Positions 10,866-22,062 of a stretch of DNA of 64,000 nt are shown here, one piece after another. Both the position numbers and the translations under genes were made by a program. Source of the stretch: Trichosanthes cucumerina (taxonomy: Eukaryota; Streptophyta; Magnoliopsida; Cucurbitales; Cucurbitaceae). The notes beneath the pieces are model-generated. The model had not been told where the DNA came from and ran no database searches. It saw only the letters and a list, made by a program, of their open reading frames with translations. Location of the stretch: the NCBI GenBank assembly GCA_036507285.1, contig CM071836.1, positions 78,135,505-78,199,504 on the forward strand, written 5' to 3'. Numbering within the stretch: position 1 is the stretch's first letter; each line of letters begins with the position of its first letter.

Positions 10866-13800
10866 CTATTCTTGAAATAGTTCTGGATATTTAGCTCGCA
10901 CTTCCTCTTCTCGCTCCCAGGTAGCTTCTTCCGGGCGGTGATTCTGCCACAACACTTTAACTAAGCTGATCTCACGGTTACGGAGGGTCTTTCGATCTCT
11001 TGCAATAATTTGAACCGGTCGTTTCGCGTAACTTTCGAGATCTTACATTAGCGCAATGGTTCAAGTCTATGACATGAGTCGGTGCAGGAACGTACTTTCT
11101 CAACATGGAGACATGGAATACGTTGCATCAGCGATGGGGGACGGCGGGTAGTGCTAATCAGAGGCCACCGCACCAATCCTTTCTAAAATTTCAAATGGTC
11201 CAGATGAATCGCGGACTCAACTTCCCTTTCGGCCAAACCTTAGAATTCCCTTCATTGGGGCCACCTTAAGAAATACGTGGTCCCCAACATCGAATTCTAG
11301 GTCTCTTAAAATCTCGTGTCGGCATAACTCTTCCGCATCGCGCTCTGGGCGAGTCTGCATCCGCGCCCTAATCTTTTGCCTTTGCCTCATTAGTGACTGC
11401 ACTAGTTCTGGACCCAACAGCTGGCGTTCACCAACCTCCTCCCATAAAACTGGAGTTCTGCAACGTTTTCCATAGAGAGCTTCAAATGGAGCCATTCCGA
11501 TGGTCGATCGTAATCGTTGTTGTAAGCAAACTCCATCGGATGCAAATGAGTGTCCCAACTACAGGAAGTCTAAAGTGCAAGCTCGCAACATATCCTCTAA
11601 TATCCGGTTTAATCGTTCGCTCGCCCATCCATCAGTGCGTGGATGAAAAGTCAGATGAAGTTCAGCTCACAACCCAACGCTCTTTGTAAACTCCTCCAGA
11701 AGTGGGAGGTGAAACGTGGATCCCTGTCTGAAATAATCTTGACTGGAATTCCATGCAAACGGACTATCTCTTCTAGGTAAAGCTGCGCCCACTTATCTGT
11801 AGAATAGGTGGGTTTCCACAGTATGAAATGTCTTGACTTTGTTAATCTGGCCCACTATGACCCAAATGTGTGTAACCTCGTAAAGTTCTAGGCGGTCCAA
11901 CTATGAAATCCATTGAGATCTCCTCCCATTTCCACCGAGGTACATGTAAAGGTTGCAGCAAACCCGCGGGTCTCTGCTTCAGGTGCCTTCACTGCTTTGG
12001 CAAGTCAAACACTTGGCGACAAACTCTGCTATGTCGCGCTTCATGTTATACCACCAAAATGAGTTGTTTGAGCTCGGTACATCTTGGTCTTTGCCGGGAT
12101 GCATAGAAAATGGTGAGTTATGGGCTTCGTTCAAGATCTCGGTTTCTCGGCTTGTCGTTAAATGCTCGCACACACAATCGTCCCCGAAATAGCAATCCTC
12201 CATCCGTGGATAGGGAAAACTCTGTCAACTCACCGTAGTTCTTTGCGATGACGCTTTTCTACTAAGCGAGGTCCCTGCTGAGCCTCTATGATACGTTGCC
12301 TCAAGGTCGGTTGTACTGTTAACTGGGCTAACTGAGCCGTGGTCTTTCCTACTAGTACTGCAATTTCAGCTCGAGCAAACTCTGCCTGTAACTCTGCGTA
12401 TGTCATCACTCGCTTGTGATATGCATCAAGCTTCTGCTTGAGGGCATCGGCCACTACATTAGCCTTTAGGGATGGTGCTGTATGTCAATATCATAATCTT
12501 TCACTAATTCCAACCATCTGCGTTGCCTCATGTTCAATTCTTACGGGTGAACAGATACTTCAGACTTTTATGATCTGTAAAAATCTGAATTTTCTCGCCA
12601 TACAGGTAGTGTCTCCAGATCTTTAATGCAAATACTACTGCTGCTAGTTCCAGGTCATGAGTTGGATAGTTCCTCTCGTGCGTCTTCAATTGTCGGGATG
12701 CATAAGCTATTACTTTACCGTGCTGCATCAGTACACAGCCCAACCCTTTCTTGGAAGCATCATCAGTAAACCACAAAGCTCCTGTTCCTCGGGAGGCTGT
12801 AAGAATCGGGCCGACACTAATCTGTGCTTGAGTTCCTGGAAACTCGCCTCACAAGCATCATCCCAAACAAAAGAGTTTCCCTTGCGCGTCAGCTGAGTCA
12901 TAGGCATGGCTATCTTGGCAAAATCCTGCACGAAACGTCTATAGTATCCTGCAAGACCCAGAAAACTACGTACCTCGGTAACGGTGGTCGGACGAGGGCC
13001 CGTGTGTGACGGCCTCCACTTTATTTGGATCAACAGAGACTCGGCCGGACACCACATGCCCTAGGAAAGATACTTGTCTGAGCCAGAACTCACACTTGGA
13101 AAATTTTGCATATAACTTATTCTCCCTCAGCGTGAGTAACACTTTCCTCAGTTGCATTTCATGCTCTTCATCACATCTGGAGTATATCAATATATCATCG
13201 ATGAACACAATCACGAACGTATCAAGAAACTCCTTGAATAAACGGTTCATCAAGTCCATGAAAGCGGCAGGGGCATTGGTCAGACCAAACGGCATCACGG
13301 TGAACTCGTAATGCCCATAACGTGATCTGAATGCTATTTTAGGGATATCCCCTTCACTGATCCTCAACTGATGGTAGCCTGATCTCAGATCAATTTTAGA
13401 GAATACTGTCGCTCCTTGCAACTGATCGAACAGATCATCTATTTTGGGGAGAGGGTATTTGTTCTTGATCGTAACTTTATTCAACTCCCTGTAATCTATA
13501 CATAGGCGCATGGATCCGTCTTTCTTTTTCACGAACAATACAGGTGCTCCCGGGGTGAAAGCGGCAGGCGTATAAACCCTTTGTCTAGCAAGTCTTGTAA
13601 CTGTACTTTTAGTTCTTTCAACTCTGCCGGCGCCATTCTGTACGGGGCCTTGGATATCGGGGTCGTCCCCAATTCCAATCCGATGTTAAAATCTACCTCC
13701 CTGACTGGAGGTATTCCGGGGAGGTCCTCGGGGAAAACGTCTGTAAACTCATTCACTACTGGTACTGATGTCACTGAGATTTCTGTGCACCTTGCATCTA

Positions 13801-15486
13801 GTATGCAAGCTAAGACGCCCCAGGCTCCTCGATGCAATAACTTTCTGGCCTTAAGGGCAGTAATTACCTTAGGCCTACTTCCTGCTATCGTGCCTCCGAA
13901 CTCAGAGCGAGGTTGGTTAGGAGGAGTGAACACTACCTCCTTCCTGAAACAATCAATACAAGCATGGTTCTGTGCTAACCAGTCCATGCCCAATATTACA
14001 TCAAAATCAAACATGTCTAAGGCCACTAGGTTCACTGCTAATTCATGGTCTGCGATGGTCACACTACCATCCTTGACTTTCATATTGGCTAACAAATTTA
14101 TTCCCGCAGAGAGTGGAGGCAGATAGGGCATCATGTGAATCGTTCTAGTTCTAACTCGAACTTGACTTACAAAGGATCTTTGAAATAAAAGTGTGTAGAA
14201 CGAGAATCAAATAGTACAAAGGCGAGGTGCCCAAGTAATGGAAGAAGTGTACTGTAACCACTGAGTCGAGCCATAGATGTCTCTACTTTGGTGCTTGCAT
14301 AGGCTCTCCCACAGTGTATGGCGGCTTCACACGAGCCCACTATTCATAACTGTGGGGTGGCTAGTCTTTGGCTTGACTCAGGCGACTATTAGCTCTGTGT
14401 CCTTCCTTTCCACACTTGAAACACGCTCGGGGACGGGCCAAACACTTACCCAAAGTCTCGCTACCACATTCTTTGCTGCTGTGGCCTATCTCATTGCTAT
14501 TTCCGATCTGGCGACTTGTGGTTTCGGCGGAACTCGCATGAAAATGCCCTTGTCTATCACGGTGTACGCTGGAGTAGCTGTGGAGCTGGAATTGGGTTGG
14601 TCCCACTTCCTCTTGTGATTTCTTGTGTGAAATTTGCCCGGGGTTAACTACTACTACTTTGTGCGATCTGTGCTGCACCCAAATCGATTCGCTTACTCCC
14701 ACTGCGGGCGTAATCGAGAGGTGCTAATGCTTGAATAAAGCCTCGAACATTCTCATCGGCCCCATAATGAAGCGCTCGGTCTTCTTTTGCCTCTGTATCT
14801 ACCGGCTCGGGGCAAAAGCGGGACAAACAGGTAAATTCTCTCTCATACACCTCCACCGCCCTCCTGCTTGCGCACACATTGTAAGAATTACGCCGCTTCT
14901 GTAACGAGCTGCGGCGAGGATAAAATTTCGCGAGAATGCTTCTTTAAACATATTCCAGTGTAATCGTCCCGGCATTGGCGATAATGGTTCCTCAGGCGGA
15001 CTCCACCATAAATATGCGTCATCTCTCGGCATGAAGGTAGCACAGGACACCCTCGGTCTCGGGCGGTTCATCGATCGAAGATGGTCTCAATGGAGGACAA
15101 CCACAACTCACGACCACGGTGGGGTCTTTGGAAGACCCATTGAACGACCTAGGATCATACTTTACGAAGTCGCTCGCGGTGCGGGACTCGAGTTGCATCG
15201 TTTTCGTCCCCTGGTTTGCTTGGGCGGTGGGTGGCTATCGTAGCTCGCATGACTAGACTCTGCATAGCCTCCACCATCATAGTCATAACATTGGCGCGTT
15301 CCACAGTGCGCCACGAGGGGGCAGCTGCAGTACATTCTCTCGACGGTCGGCCGGGTCCGGGGAGGTCTCGAGCGGGTGGAGTAACCTCTTCCCGATCCAG
15401 GGTAATTCCGGTTAAGGCGTCAACGTTTTCCCTTGCCCTCCGCCCCTACCACGGCCCCTACCTCTCCCTCGGCCTCTAGGTGGCAT
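10866..15486 (-). pseudogene. Chromovirus unit 2 gag-pol, frameshifted
   Basis: This is the second copy of the polyprotein, collinear with 3356-7973. The gag start is at 15486. The zinc knuckle (about 14400) has lost its fourth Cys, reading CFKCGKEGHRANSR. The protease region from 14134 and the RT from 13538 are the longest intact stretches. The RT has FSKIDLRSGYHQ (residue D50 of the open part) and FIDD (residues 112-115). RNase H fragments run 13057-12534, the integrase zinc finger 12203-11979, and the core plus C-terminus down to 11217. The chromodomain end is readable at about 10960-10866, with VLWQNHRPEEATWERE and RAKYPELFQE before the stop, and is better preserved than in unit 1. The chromodomain would direct integration to modified histones. 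The product is non-functional as written. Confidence 0.9.
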
Positions 15487-15718
15487 TATGTCAAAACTAC
15501 AATATAGAGAGTTTCTAACTCGGTTTCCTTTACTTTCAAATCATAAGATAGGATCACCCTGGGGCTTTTTAAAACCGTATGCATAAAAGCGTATCATATC
15601 ATAATCATTTACTTTCTTAATAACATATCGAACGCACTCGGCGGTGGTAAGCGTTGTTAAACCATGGGAACTACTGCGTGCTTACTCGTAAGCAAGTCTC
15701 TGAACCCCTTAAACCTAG

Positions 15719-15730
15719 GGCTCGATACCA
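15719..15730 (-). other. Damaged primer-binding site of unit 2
   Basis: On the minus strand it reads tggtatcgagcc, where unit 1 has tggtatcagagcc. One base of the CAG triplet is missing. The position beside LTR 3 is the expected one. Confidence 0.8.
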
Positions 15731-15732
15731 AC

Positions 15733-18326
15733 TATAACGCCCTACTTTTCTATGACCAAATCCTAGGGACATTACTACACATGCATGCATTTATAGGTAG
15801 GAGATAAAAAGAACTTAAAAGCCATTTCCAATTAACGTAAATAGTTCAGGATCCCAAAAAAACAAAACATTCAAATCATTTAAAAACATCACATCGACTT
15901 GGCCTATTAAAGCGTAAGTAAGTTTAACTTCAATTAAAAACATAGAGACAACAATAGTTCAAAATAAGAATATGCGGAAATCATCTTTGGTTCCCATGGT
16001 CCTAGTAACGCTCCCCGTCACACGCCCCGCACGTCCTTCCCTTTACACGAAAAACATTTTTAAAAGAAAGGGTGAGTATTGCAAAACAATACCCGAGTAA
16101 GTAACCTCGCTCACGAGGTTTGGGATATGCATACACATACAATCATGATCTCTAAACTCATTCGTAACATACATAGATGGGACCTAAAACTTTCTAGGTT
16201 TGCGTGTCTTTAATCCATGGTCGCATATTTAATTGCGTGCCTTTAATCCATGATCGCTTATTCGGTTGTCAGTCTTTAATCCATGGTGCTCATTCAATTG
16301 TCAGTCTTTAATCCATGATGTGTATTTAATTGCCAGTCTTTAATCCATGGTTGTTCATTAAATTGCAGTCTTTAATCCATGGTTTATTCATTTAATTGTG
16401 AGGCCGATTGGTCATCTGAGTCATTTCATTTCGAGTCCTCACAGACCACTCGTACTTTGACCCATAGGTCTCTGTTGCATGTTTGACCATGCACATAGCG
16501 ATCTCGGGATAACCAATGTCCACACTATTCGCTAATTCATTTCGTGACATACAAAACATGCATAAGGTCCCATCGGTCACATAATAATAGAGTACATATC
16601 ACAAACATCATCATCGATTATATCAGTCATACTTTCTCATGGGCAGTTTGAAGATCATACTTTTGTAAGAAACATGAAACATTCTCATACAATTTATTGT
16701 CCTATCCTCACATGAAATAATGGAATCCTTATACATAACATACGAGAATACTTTCACATAAAATAATGGTTCATTTTCATATGATACATCAAGTATTTGC
16801 ACATAAAATATCACGTATTCTCACAATAATATCATGTAATTTCATATGAAAAATATAAACTATTTCGCATAAAATCATGAAAATCATTTTCATTTTCTCC
16901 CATTTAAAAGTTCGGCACAAGGTCCCTTACCTCGAGCTTCGATTTTTACTCCAAAACCTAATCGAACTCCCTGCCTATTCTCCTTTTAGTGAAACCTGAT
17001 TCACATCGTAATTCCCGAATTCAAACTCCAAGCATTCACTAAAACCCTAATCATGCGATACTTAAATTACCGTATTAAGATATCGCACCACCACTACCTC
17101 GAGCTCAAAGCGAACACCTACTAACTCTTAGTCCGTTTTGACGATCAATCCCGCTCCAAGTTCGCTTCCTACAAAAGTTAATCGAACCCGTAACCTAAGT
17201 TCTCAACCAAAACGCTTAATTAATCGGACAGACACAAATAATTCTAAATCAAACTTGATACTTAGCATGATCTCTCACCGAAAGGAATCCATTGTTACCA
17301 CTGCGGCCGCCTGGCCGTTTGTGGAGCTCGACGGCGGTGAAGGAGAAGGGTTCGCGAGCGGCGCGCCAGTGGCTCTCGGCCGCCGTGGAGTGAGCGGTGG
17401 CCGGAGGACTTCGGACGGCGACACGCACGACCACGGAGCAGCGGCGAAGGTGGCTAGAGCTTCGCCGTGAGGCTCTTTCGCTCGTGATCTCCGGCGTGGC
17501 TGCTTTCGTGCGAACCGGCCGTCGAGGGACTTCGAGCGTAGACTTCGGCGCTGCAGGCGTAGGCGTCGGAGTGGCTGTTCGCGAGGTCGAGTTCCCGGCT
17601 TGCAGACGGTGGCTGAATCGCGACCGTGAGTGGACTTTCGCGAACGGCTGGTCGTGAGTGAAGTCTTCAGGCGGCGGCGGCGGCTCAAGGATGAAGGCTC
17701 ACGGTTTCCGGCTGGCGTGCACGAGCTATCGCCGGCGACGGATCTTCGCTCGCTCCTCGTGTGCAAAGCGTGAAGCGACTTGCGGCGGCGAGACCGGCGA
17801 TCGCAGCGTGCGTCCGAGGGTGAGCCACCGCAGCGGCTTGCAAGCAGGCCTGGGAGGCGGTTGGCGGCGGCGGCTTGAGCGAGATGCAGATGGAGGCGGC
17901 GTGCACGGCTGACCGGACGGCGACGGCAGTAGCTGTGATGATGGAGCTAGGGTATCGGTTAGGGTAAGAGGGTTGAAGGAGAAGAGTGAGGTGAATGTTT
18001 TTAGGGTTAGGGTTTTTTTTTTATACAATGAGGAAGATGTGGAGCCTAGGGTTTCTTATGATATATATATATACCATCTATCTAGGTCAAGTTGTGCCAA
18101 TAAACACCCTAATTCAGACCTAAATCACCAAAACGCCCTTCCACTTACCTTTCCTTTCAATTTTCATAGTTAATCTCATTAGAAAAGAAATAATTCACAT
18201 AAGCTAAACAAAATTACGGCCTCCCTCTCGCCGAGCTTGATTAAAAATCACTAATCCAGCTAAACACGGCGTTTACTAGAGCGTTAAATAAAATAAATAA
18301 TAATACCTGTGATGATGGTCGTCACA
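15733..18326 (-). mobile_element. Chromovirus LTR 3 (5' LTR of unit 2)
   Basis: Its inner edge reads tataacgccct instead of tgtaacgcccc, so the terminal TG is TA. Its outer edge ends cgtcaca followed by the target duplication. The minisatellite (16199-16390) and GC-rich block (about 17290-17930) are present. It differs from LTRs 1 and 2 by many 1-3 base changes beside CAG/CTG triplets. Confidence 0.92.
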
Positions 18327-18331
18327 CGTTA
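18327..18331. repeat. Target-site duplication cgtta, right copy
   Basis: It matches 710-714 exactly, and the gag reading of copia A resumes directly after it. Confidence 0.95.
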
Positions 18332-18762
18332 AGTTAGTCGGCAATAGTATTTCGTGGAAAAACAATATAGACACGATTTTGGTAAATGACGACCAAGAGT
18401 TCGCGCTAACTGAGGAGGGTCCTCAGGTGCCCGGTTCAACAGTCCTATTCAACAATCTACAAACTTTTCAGTCCTTGTGGCAAACTAGGGGACAGGAAGC
18501 TGAGGGAAGTGTTGCCTTAAGATCTTTTCACAGGGGTATGACCTCTAGGATAATGTTTGTAGACTCTTCAGGCCCTAAGTGGAAGAATGAGAAGTTGAAG
18601 GAAGCTATGGTTGATCGTATTGCCGCCTTAAAATGCAAAGAAATTAAGGATGTTGCTAGAAAGTGTTTCTACTACAACAGGGTCAGACACCTGAAAAGGA
18701 GTTGTCCCAAGTTCCTTGATGAAAAGAAGATGACAGGTAAATGTGATTTACTTATCACATAA
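18332..18762 (+). pseudogene. Copia A gag, second part, internally deleted
   Basis: This continues the gag begun at 678. EFALTEEGPQVPGS matches EFALxxxCPQV of copia B (from 60190), but the following central 150 or so residues of gag are missing; the text jumps to a block that in copia B lies near 60670. The zinc knuckle near 18660-18720 reads CFYYNRVRHLKRSC, where the second Cys of CX2C is Tyr. It therefore combines an internal deletion with a damaged nucleic-acid-binding motif. It would have been the particle protein of a Ty1/copia element. Confidence 0.8.
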
Positions 18763-20237
18763 ACTTGTTTAGTGGAGAGTAATGACTCTGCTTGGATATT
18801 GGATTCAGGCGCCACTAACCATGTTTGCTCTTCTTTTCAAGGATTAAGTTCCTGGCGGTGGTGAAAGAGGGGTGAGATAACACTCGGGGTTGGATCCAGG
18901 AGAAGTTGTCTCATTTGCAGCAATAGGCACAGTGAAGGCGTTTGTTCTTTGGCGGCAAGGACTTATTATTGGATAATATGTACATAGTACACAGGTTTCA
19001 CGAGAAACCTAGTTTCTATTTTCTGCCTATTAGAACAAAATATTTACATTTCATTCAAGAGTAATAAAGCGTTTATTTCTCGAAATGGAAAATTGATTTG
19101 TTCGCGCTTTTCTTGAGAGCAATCTATATGTTTTAAACCCAAATTCGGTCAAAAGTGTTTTGAACACCGAATTGTTTAAAAAAAGCATTATGTATAACCG
19201 AGAGATTAAAAGTTTCTCAAAAGAAAGTGCCCATCTTTGGCATCTTCGGTTAGGCCACATTAATCTCAATAGGATTGAGAGACTAGTGAAGAGTGGACTT
19301 CTAAGCGAGTTGGAAGAAAACTCTTTACCGGTATGTGAGTCATGCCTTGAAGACAAAATGACCAAACGTCCTTTTAGCGGAAAAGGATATAGAGCCAAGG
19401 AGCCCCTAGAACTTATACATTCTGATCTCTGTGTTCTGATGAATGTTAAAGCACGAGGAGGTTACGAATACTTTGTATCTTTCATAGATGACTATTCGAG
19501 GTATGGGTACAGTTACCTAATGCATAGGAAGTCTGAAACACTTGAAAAGTTCAAGGAGTTCAAGACTGAGGTTGAGAACCTGTTAGGTAAATCGATTAAA
19601 ACACTTCGATCGGATCGAGGTGGAGAGTATATGGACACTAAATTCCAGGACTATATGATAGAACATGGAATTACGTCCCAACTCTCAGCACCTGGTATGC
19701 CACAGCAGAATGGTGTATCGGAGAGGAGAAACAGAACCTTGTTGGACATGGTTCGGTCGATGATGAGTTATGCTCGTCTCCCTGATTCTTTTTGGGGTTA
19801 CGTAGTGGAGACTGCGGTTTACATTTTGAACACCGTTCCGTCGAAGAGTGTTTGTGAAACACCTTTCGAACTCTGGCATGGTCGTAAAATAAGTTTATGT
19901 CATTTCAGAATTTGGGGATGCCCGACTCATGTGTTGGTGTCAAACCCGAAGAAGTTGGAACCCCGTTCAAAGTTGTGCCTCTTTGTAGGTTACCCAAAAG
20001 AGACTAGAGGTGGTTACTTTTACGATCCTAAGGATAATAGGGTGCTTGTGTCGACAAACGCCACTTTCCTTGAGGAAGACCACATCAGGGATCACTTACC
20101 AAGGAGTAAGATTGTGTTAAATGAAATGGACAGTTCATCAGCAAGAGTTGCTGATGGTGCTAGTACGTCAACAAGTGTTGTTGATTCTAGCTCGTCTAGT
20201 CATGTCCGTTCTCAAGAGTTGGGAATGCCTCGACGTA
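18763..20237 (+). pseudogene. Copia A protease and integrase, truncated
   Basis: The protease remnant near 18772-18865 keeps the active-site word DSGATNHVC, then hits stops. The integrase is open from 19160. Counting from there, the HHCC finger uses H28, H33, C59 and C62. The catalytic triad is D89 (HSDLC), D152 (RSDRGGEY) and E188 (GVSERR), with the canonical 35 residues between the last two. The order protease-integrase upstream of RT is diagnostic of Ty1/copia. Homology with copia C ends at 20237 within a linker (LGMPRR). RT and RNase H are missing, replaced by unrelated DNA, so this is a truncation by rearrangement and not by an intact insertion. Confidence 0.88.
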
Positions 20238-20270
20238 TTGTGTGTGTCCCATTGCTGAACACACACAATA
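20236..20270. repeat. Perfect 12-bp inverted repeat at the copia A breakpoint
   Basis: Arms tattgtgtgtgt (20236-20247) and acacacacaata (20259-20270) are exact reverse complements around an 11-base loop. It starts where homology between copia A and copia C ends. Nothing in 20238-20339 could be assigned to a known element. Confidence 0.8.
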
Positions 20271-20339
20271 GGCCTTGGCATTTTGTGCGTAACCTATTGC
20301 AAGTTGGTCAATAAGAGATGTTAATTCGAAAATTCACAT

Positions 20340-21203
20340 TTTATGATCGCTTACCTTCTTTACCTAACTAAGATAGTAAGAGATGGTCCTCTAGTACTGA
20401 ACTGTTGTGAATTCTCCGCCATGTTGTTGATCAACTGTCTCGCCTCCATGAGCGTTTCGTTCACCGGGGCTCCTCCACTTACAACATCAATCATCAAACG
20501 ATCATTTTGTAGGAGTCCCTCGTAGAAATAAGTTATCAATAGTTGGTCTGATATTTGATAATTGGGAGAACTTGCACATAACTTTTTGAATCATTCTCAA
20601 TACTAATGAAGTGCTTTTCCAATCATCTGCATGATGCAATAAATTTCCTTTCTCAGGTTGGTTGCACAAGAGGAAGAAAAAAATTTCTCCACGAATAACT
20701 GTTGTATCGGGTTCCATGTGGTTCGTTACTGATCCTAGCGATAGGAAGTAGAGCCAATCCTTGGTCTGATCCTTTAGTGAAAAAGGCAAAGCCTTCATAT
20801 TGATCTATTTCTTCGTCACTTCGTGCGACTTCATACCGAAACAGACGATATGGAATTCTTATAATTGTTTGTATGGGTCCTCACCTGCAGATCCACGAAA
20901 CAAAGGGAGTAAGTGAATAAAACCAGGTTTAAGTTCAAACTCACATTGTGTCTCGGGATAGGTGATGCACAGTTGTTGCTCATTTAGGTTCGAAGTTACT
21001 AACTGCTTCAGTGTTTGCTTTGCCATTTCTTCCTTCTCAGGTGACTCTTCAAATTCAGATAACACTCCAAGATGAACAAAGAGTTCGCCTCCTTCTCTCA
21101 AATTCTCTCTTGCTTCTCTTTTGATCCTTTGTTCTTCTCTGGTGATATCAATAAAGAATTGCAATCTCACTTCCGTCGAAGAGCGGGCGTACATGCACCA
21201 CAA
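20340..21203 (-). pseudogene. Athila-like gag fragment, minus strand
   Basis: The minus-strand protein matches element D gag. From 21203 come KEEMAKQTLKQLVTSNLNEQ and FELKPGFIHLLP; after a break, from 20798, come ALPFSLKDQTKDWLY and a degraded match through about 20391 to the D segment NMAENSQQF. Frames shift several times. The low-coordinate end is lost at the junction with copia A, so pol is absent. It lies just inside the LTR and primer site at 21274-24742, in the order expected for a 5' LTR and gag on the minus strand. Confidence 0.8.
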
Positions 21204-21273
21204 AACAATAGGTCAAACAAACAAAAATAACCAAAACAAAACAAGAAAATAAAAATTCAAATTGCCTCTTCAG

Positions 21274-21287
21274 CAACGACGCCAATT
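21274..21287 (-). other. Primer-binding site of the minus-strand Athila-like element
   Basis: On the minus strand it reads aattggcgtcgttg, directly after the LTR end. It matches the ttggcgtcgttgcc site of element D at 32898. In Athila-like elements this type pairs with an Asp tRNA; that assignment is from family knowledge. Confidence 0.7.
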
Positions 21288-22062
21288 TGATCGCACTTGT
21301 CAGGACGTCAAATAAATTTACAATTCGTACGGTAAATATTTTACAATATATCGGCAGGGTCAATCCACAGGGAAGCGTGATTTTGGTATTATGATGTAAT
21401 TTAATTATTTTGGTTTGGTTCAGAAAACCCAACAAGGGGAGTTGTCATGCAATAAAAATAAAGACTATAAATTAAATGCATAAAAATTACATGCAAACAG
21501 AATTGGAAGTAGAAATTCAGAAATACTAATTGGTTATCGATTCTTTCGGTTGCATCAGGGTTTTACATGTAACGCTAATCATAGATTCCCAGAGGTTTAA
21601 TTTCTAATTAACTTTCTAATTTTATGCACGCCTATCCAAGGCAAAGACTTTTGAACTCCTAATTTCACTTAGGACAGTTTAATTAACTATTAATTAGATC
21701 CAAAGTTAATCCAAAGCTGGAGACGGGACTAGTCCTAGCTAGAGACTGACACGTGCTATGCTCAGGACTGGCCGTTTAAGCCCTAAATTCAATTAGGATT
21801 AGCAAATTACTAAAATAGTCTGAGTGGCTATTCTAAACTAATTTTCACACCATTTTAATTTCCTTTAGCCTGAGGCTCTTTAAGTCATTCATGACCACTC
21901 GAAACTCACAAACTTCCCGGTCCTAAAACTAACGCTACTAAATGCATGCTAATTTTAAAATTAACATATATAACAAAACTAAACAAGTTCTACGCGCATA
22001 GAGAGTCAATCTACCTACGAATATGCTTAAGAATTAAATTATAGAGGCAATTATGGATAAAA

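Larger units (their letters stand above)
715..18326 (-). mobile_element. Tekay-like chromovirus array: three LTRs, two internal regions
   Basis: The order is LTR 715-3318, internal 3319-8227, LTR 8228-10828, internal 10829-15732, LTR 15733-18326. All parts are on the minus strand. Only the outermost ends carry the 5-bp duplication cgtta. The two internal regions (4909 and 4904 bp) and three LTRs (2604, 2601 and 2594 bp) are collinear throughout. The pol order (protease, RT, RNase H, integrase, chromodomain) and the RT and integrase motifs fit the Tekay/Del clade of Ty3/gypsy chromoviruses. The likely origin is unequal recombination between LTRs of two copies; an assembly duplication is the alternative. 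Confidence 0.92.

Noticed and set aside
2991..18015. Telomere-like ttagggttaggg near the outer ends of the chromovirus LTRs (2991, 10501, 18000)
   Set aside because: Only about two units, placed identically in each LTR copy. It is part of the LTR sequence and not an interstitial telomere tract.
19051..19398. Minus-strand frames opposite copia A integrase and similar shadows
   Set aside because: They are antisense to a recognised integrase and have no domain of their own.
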